From Pelecanus crispus (Eukaryota; Chordata; Aves; Pelecaniformes; Pelecanidae): 64,000 nt of DNA. The DNA lies in NCBI RefSeq assembly GCF_030463565.1, contig NC_134646.1, forward strand, positions 19,883,296 through 19,947,295, in the 5' to 3' direction. Below the pieces are notes generated by a model. The model had not been told where the DNA came from, made no database searches, and worked only from the letters and a program-made list of their open reading frames with translations. A program made the translations under genes and the position numbers. Positions within the stretch are counted from its first letter, which is position 1. Each line of letters opens with the position of its first letter. Of this stretch, positions 60,311 to 64,000 are shown in pieces.

Positions 60311-63300
60311 ATGTCTCTCAGCAGTGAAAGTCATAACGAAGTCCTAGAGGTGCATTTAAGGTATGGTATCAAGTAATACACCCTTTCCCCATATATCTCA
60401 CACTGCTCATCTGCAATTCCCAGACACCTTTAAAACACTTTCCTGTGAAAACAGTGCAGTATATCTCTACAAATTACTGGGTGCCCTCCTGCATTTCATG
60501 CATGCTACAGAATGTGATTTATTACATGAGAACACAGACCGAGTTGGACTATTTTTCTCCTTACATTACAAAGCAAATAATCCAGCCTAATGAAAACTCT
60601 GCAGTCTGTCTGCTTCAGTATTCATGTCAGACTTATGTATTGAAGAAAACAGCAAGGTTATGCTGAGCCAGGAAAGCCTTCGTTCACATGCAGTGGGCAC
60701 ATTTAAGTTGAAGTCCGCAGGACTTCTGCACCTGTGTACAATGCAAGAGAAGGCCTGAACGCCTGTGAACTCATGCATACATCTTCCTTTTGGCTAACCC
60801 ATTCATCACAGCACAAAGTTACACCCATACAGACACCAGATAACACACGTGCCTCCACCTATCTCTTTTCCCTCCGTCTCTTCAAACACATGTGCAGCAG
60901 ACTGAGGGTTAGGTATTCCACTCCTCTGAAACGCTGCCTCGCTGACTGGAGAAGATGCTGCAGCAACAACATCCCTGTGTGACCCTGGGCTTTACCTTCC
61001 CAACCCTGCTCTGCCTCTTGCAGGGGCAGGGGAGCAGCAGGGCAGGGATTCTTGGCAGGAGGAGACACGCCAGGTGCCACAGGCGGGGGCGAGGCAGGCA
61101 TCGCACCAACGGGGCAGCGCCCCACTGCTCCTGAGCGAGGACAACGGAGCAGGTGCTGCAATGCTGAAAGGGTCAGCCAGAGTCTGCCGACCAGCAGGCC
61201 AGGCTGCAGGGACGAGGCAGGTCCCCAGTCACACCGGGAAGCCACATCAGGGTCAGCGAGGTCCAGGGCCAGGCACGGCACGCCGGCAGCGCAGCCCATG
61301 CAAGGGCCGGGGCCAAGGGCAGGGCTTAAACACGCGCGCCAGGCCAGGGGGCAGAGGGTGCACGGGGGAAGGCTCCAGCTGAGCCTTCTCACAGCTCCTC
61401 ATCACAAGCCAGCGGCCTGCCCTGACCAGGAGGTTAAACCCCGCGAGGTCTTCGGCCTGTGGTACAAGAGAGACAGCGCCCGATCAAACACGGGTCAAAG
61501 ACCCCTTCAGAGCACAGATTATCTTTCCGCCTGCTTGCACAACCCCTGACTGCGCCAGGCACTTGCTGGCTCGCAGCCGTCCAGGGGAGGCCTGAACACG
61601 CTGCCACCTTTGGCACAGCTGGAAATGGGTGGCTTCCAGTAGAATCCATCCCGCTCACCTGGGCGTTTCATGTTGCTCTGTGAACTGAGGCTCTTCAGAA
61701 AAGGGAGAGCCCTTGTCATCTAGCTCCTCCTGCTCTTGGGTGGCAAGAGGTAGAAGTTTGTGCTGCTGACAGCACAAATGGCTGCTAAATGACACAAAAA
61801 TGGTTTCCTTTTTGCTCATGTAACATTCATGTCACGGGGCATTCAGGGTGTGTCAAAGCCCAAGTTCCCAGCTTGGGACCTTTTGCTTCATAGTGCAAAA
61901 TTCCTGTAGCCAAGACAGGAAAAGAAAGAGTTTGCAAATTTCAGTGAAAAAAAAAGAAGTTAAAAGCCAGTTAAAGAGTATTAGGTATTGGTTGTACTTA
62001 AAACCAAGACACTCCAAACCCCAAAACATTTGAGAGAAGCATGCTTTGAGTCCTGAAGGATAAAGGAGGCAAATTTGCATGCATGTTCAGTGAGTTATTT
62101 TGTAAGTATGTTTCCCTGCCTCAGAGGCATCCCCCAAATCTGGGAACACTGCTTTAATGTCTTGTGTCTACTCTGAAAGAAGTTTTGTGTTTTGTGCTGC
62201 TTCTGCTTTTATTTGATCTACACATTCCACCCTTGCTAAGAGGACAGGCCTGTCACAACTGAGAGCCACTTGCTCTTCTCCATGTTGCCTGAGACTGCAA
62301 GCCTTCTGCTCGGCATAAAGAAACAGACCCAAAAGCAAGGATTTAAGCCCTCAGCTCCTGAACACCAGCGACAGATTGAACCATCAAGCCTTCTGGGCTC
62401 CTCTGTTCTCTTCCTGTCCACAACAGACAACTGAAACTTATCCCAAAGTCTGGTCACTACAGGCGCCTAGCAGGACCCTATGTGAGCAAGCTTCCTATAG
62501 CCACCTACAGCTATGTCCCAAATGTGAAGAGCAGTACCTCACCTCCTGCCTTAGGACTCGCTATGAGTCAGGTTGGTGACTCTGGCCTCGTGCTCTGCCT
62601 CCCTCCGAGGTGGCTCTTGGAGTTGGCGCTTCTCTGCCCTCCCTGCCTCCTCCGTCTCGGCCACGGCACTGACTGGAGCCCCATGCCAGGAGAATGACAG
62701 CACTGCTGAGCCATGCAATTAGGGTCTGGCCCAAACGCCGATGTGTTAATTAAGAACAGAATGAAGTTCCAAGAGAAAAGTAGGAAGTGCCTAGCTCTGA
62801 ATCTCTCTGCTGGAGCTGACCCAGTCTCCCGCAGACCAGATGAGTAACAGTGCAGCTAAAGCACCAGGACATTGGCTAGAGGTCTGTGGAGCTCCTTCCC
62901 CAGCTCTTCTAGCTGCTCCACTTTCAGAAAGCACAGGAGTGTGAGGGCCCCACAGGGATTTTATGTACCAAGTGCACTCTCTTCCCTGATCTGCTGCACC
63001 CAGGATGCAGATGCCACTGCTGTGACTGCCCTGCTAGGTGACAGAGGCTCTGTTCCCCGCTGCGGGAGGTGTGAAAGAGAACTGTTGGTATCACAAACCC
63101 TGTAGCTGTGTTTGTAAGCTACATGGCCAGGCACCATGCTCATACACTGTTTTGCAGTCATCCATACTGTCGAATGTTAGCCTGCTTCCTGGCATAGTTT
63201 TGGCCCATAACCGTGTCTGGCAGCGCATGCTCTGGCATAGCGTAGGGCAGTGCAAGCCCTGGTACCCAGCTGCTTGGCAGGCCGCGTGGGTGAGACCATC

Positions 63301-64000
63301 TGCTTTGCAAGAGGAGTGGAAGTTTATGGACACAGAAGCCTTCCAAGGACACCATTCAGATCAACACTGAATAAAACAAAGGAGCAGCTGTGATAGTTTC
63401 CCTTTGCCCACTGTATATGCAGACCTGACTGGTCTGAAATTTGAGAGGCTCATTATTAGAGGAAAGAACAACATTTAACAACAATATTTAATGACAATAT
63501 TTAACATTCATAATTACAGTCTTCGTCATGAAAGGTAGAATTTTCAAGAATCTCTAAGTGGCTTCAGTTCATCTTACTCACGTCGAATCTTACTGAATAG
63601 CATGGATTAAAACTCCCCACAGCACTACAGCCTGATCTGTCTCTTTAGCAAAGTCTGAGAGTACTTCTTCGGAGACTGGCTCTGCTGCATTTTTCCAAAG
63701 TCCTTGGATCCTACTTAGAATGTCAGGAGATTTATCCCAAAGTGTGTTTCTTGTCACAAACCTAGGCCACTTACAAGTGAAAATAATGGCTGTACATCGT
63801 ATTGCCACTGTCTGCTAGCACTGAGGTCTCACCCTCATGATTGGGGCAATACTCATAGTATTTTAATGCTTGCAGGTAATACCAGTTTGCATAAAAAAAT
63901 ATGCAATTTTAGGCATTTCAGAACATTGCTTTCTAAATGCACAGAACTTCCTGAACCCAGCAGTTCAATGAAAGAGCATTTGGTTTTGTTTGTTTGTATT
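60311..64000. other. Intergenic, end of duplicated unit and unique flank
   Basis: 61140-61915 and 62290-62860 are copies of sequence after the first HSD17B gene. From about 62860 on I see no counterpart in the window. A minus-strand open frame at 63590-63808 (72 codons, with a Trp-rich stretch and splice-like borders) is not identifiable. No RNA gene or repeat could be supported. Confidence 0.5.

Larger units (their letters stand above)
52020..62870 (+). repeat. Segmental duplication, unit B (HSD17B11-like second copy)
   Basis: The partner of 39540-50812 in direct orientation, preceded by truncated SPARCL1 and NUDT9 pieces (50893-52005) that show the original duplicated block was longer. The right edge lies near 62870, where similarity to 50755-50812 fades. 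Confidence 0.93.

Noticed and set aside
39540-62870. Assembly artefact as the whole explanation of the tandem HSD17B copies
   Set aside because: Not excluded, but the units have distinct promoters, distinct exon 6-7 sequences, different indels and unique junctions, which false duplication of haplotypes would not easily give in this form.
1-64000. CRISPR arrays, operons or prokaryotic features
   Set aside because: None seen; the DNA is avian nuclear sequence with spliced genes.

Overview
The window reads as vertebrate nuclear DNA from a bird, very probably a passerine. The evidence is intron-rich host genes with AATAAA signals, several CR1 LINE copies, an avian ERV solo LTR, and a SINE with a tRNA-Ile-like head and a CR1-like tail that matches the passerine TguSINE1 design. 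Gene order matches the tetrapod SPARCL1 - NUDT9 - HSD17B11 block next to the SCPP (secretory calcium-binding phosphoprotein) cluster.

Layout. 1-7515 holds no gene I can support; it contains a CR1 nested in an older, opposite-strand CR1 (3901-5729). A solo LTR (7521-8086) sits just before the first coding exon of SPARCL1 (+, 8254-19280), which I could assemble exon by exon into a 684-residue protein. 20236-21612 is a 5'-truncated CR1. From about 25326 to 28406 there is a small split gene on + with the layout of an SCPP gene: TATA box, short first exon, signal-peptide exon, SSE/SSD-rich phosphoprotein exon, a short exon ending in a stop, and a 3' exon with AATAAA. A third large CR1 copy (29411-30347) separates it from NUDT9 (-, 30952-39435, 356 residues). 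NUDT9 shares a GC-rich head-to-head promoter with HSD17B11 (+, 40218-47978, 299 residues).

The right third is a rearranged segmental duplication. A complete second HSD17B11-type gene (+, 52550-59738, 299 residues) follows. It is preceded by a decayed piece of SPARCL1 exon 8/intron 8 (about 50893-51491) fused to a piece of NUDT9 exon 5/intron 4 (about 51493-52005), fused in turn to a copy of the NUDT9/HSD17B11 promoter. Identity between the two units is patchy: long, almost identical tracts alternate with clearly diverged ones, as expected from gene conversion after an older duplication. The two enzymes look identical in sequence over residues 1-261, differ at 8 of 10 residues at 262-271, and differ at four more positions near the C terminus.

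Functions: SPARCL1 and the SCPP-like product are secreted, calcium/mineral-related proteins from one evolutionary family. NUDT9 hydrolyses ADP-ribose in mitochondria. The HSD17B11-type enzymes are lipid-droplet/ER short-chain dehydrogenases. The two halves of the window share synteny rather than a pathway. All exon calls were made by eye from splice signals, reading phase and remembered family sequence; no alignment or database search was run.
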